Origin: Bacillota bacterium
Lineage (GTDB): Bacteria > Bacillota > Clostridia > Acetivibrionales > DSM-2933
Length of the DNA: 64,000 nucleotides
Direction: 5' to 3'
NCBI GenBank assembly: GCA_023430975.1
Contig: JAEYYB010000093.1
Span: 8,398-72,397, forward strand
The notes under the pieces are model-generated. The model was given only the letters and a program-made list of their open reading frames with translations. It did no database searches and had not been told where the DNA came from. Below are positions 63,871 through 64,000 of this stretch, piece after piece. Position 1 is the first letter of the stretch; each line of letters opens with the position of its first letter. The position numbers and the translations under genes were made by a program.

Positions 63871-64000
63871 TACATTAAAAGTGATAAATCTATTACATTT
63901 GTCTGTCGCAAATCTATTAAAATCAGTTAATCTTGCTATTTGTCTATCACAAAATAACGTTAAAACGTTCGTTATTTTGCTCTGCCAAATGTAAGATTAA
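63871..64000 (-). repeat. Dyad repeat copy R8 with enlarged centre (cut by window edge)
   Basis: The left end TACATTAAAAGTG and the TTACATTTG arm match the family. The central part carries about 30 extra bases, including an added hairpin-like arm (CTATTTGTCTATCAC), before CGTTCGTTATTTTGC. The right outer arm is outside the window. Confidence 0.85.

Noticed and set aside
47405..64000. The 103-bp repeats as a CRISPR array
   Set aside because: Copies are 1.5-7 kb apart, dyad-symmetric, and not separated by uniform spacers. No cas gene is present.
1..64000. tRNA or rRNA genes, including a tRNA integration site for the conjugative element
   Set aside because: No cloverleaf or rRNA sequence was recognised by eye. 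Insertion is in sigK, not in a tRNA.

Overview
The window looks like the chromosome of an anaerobic, spore-forming, AT-rich clostridium, possibly of the cellulolytic cluster III type. The evidence is a pro-sigma-K gene, a TypA/MltG/TrmR/U32-peptidase/PBP neighbourhood that resembles the yrrL-yrrM-yrrO cluster of Firmicutes, and strong AGGAGG-type ribosome sites. The window has two parts that meet inside the sigma-K gene at about position 46,833.

Left part (1 to about 46,833): most of a large integrative conjugative element, nearly all on the minus strand, whose left end lies outside the window. It holds a VirB4 ATPase (cut by the window edge), accessory and surface proteins, and a complete Tad/Flp-type pilus assembly locus (8.6-15.8 kb). 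It continues with a frameshifted cytosine methylase, PrgI/VirB6/pilin-like transfer genes, and a VirD4 coupling protein whose Walker B codons are interrupted by a 2.5-kb group II intron. Next come a MobP-type relaxase with an accessory protein and a candidate oriT, a TOPRIM protein, a 2,100-residue methylase-helicase, ParA/ParB and an HTH regulator. The right-hand cargo is a compact type VII-like cluster (FtsK/EssC ATPase, two WXG100-like proteins, a toxin and a likely immunity protein), a second toxin/Imm22 pair and a KilA-N protein.

Centre (46.8-54.9 kb): the main discovery. The late-sporulation sigma factor gene sigK is not only split by one skin-like element as in Bacillus subtilis, but is present as three separated coding segments on the minus strand. 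Exon 1 (54,911-54,570) is the pro-sequence and region 2. A 31-codon middle segment (50,645-50,553) lies in what looks like an empty intergenic gap. Exon 3 (47,055-46,834) is region 4. Element A (3,927 bp) separates exons 1 and 2, element B (3,503 bp) separates exons 2 and 3, and each carries its own large serine recombinase and a small partner ORF. Both junctions lie on a shared AATG core at an Asn-Glu codon pair, and joining at those cores restores a continuous SigK reading frame. Exon 3 is also cut off after the SRSYVS motif, exactly where the conjugative element begins. The last 20 or so codons are therefore probably at the far end of that element, which would make it a third intervening sequence.

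Right part (54.9-64.0 kb): ordinary chromosome with a class B penicillin-binding protein, U32 tRNA-hydroxylation protein, TrmR-like methyltransferase, MltG, TypA, a YmaF-like protein and a membrane transglutaminase. A family of about 103-bp dyad-symmetric repeats is scattered through the sigK elements and this chromosomal part (seven copies and one relic). I saw none in the conjugative element, which suggests the element is a later arrival than the two sigK elements. I see no tRNA, rRNA or CRISPR array.
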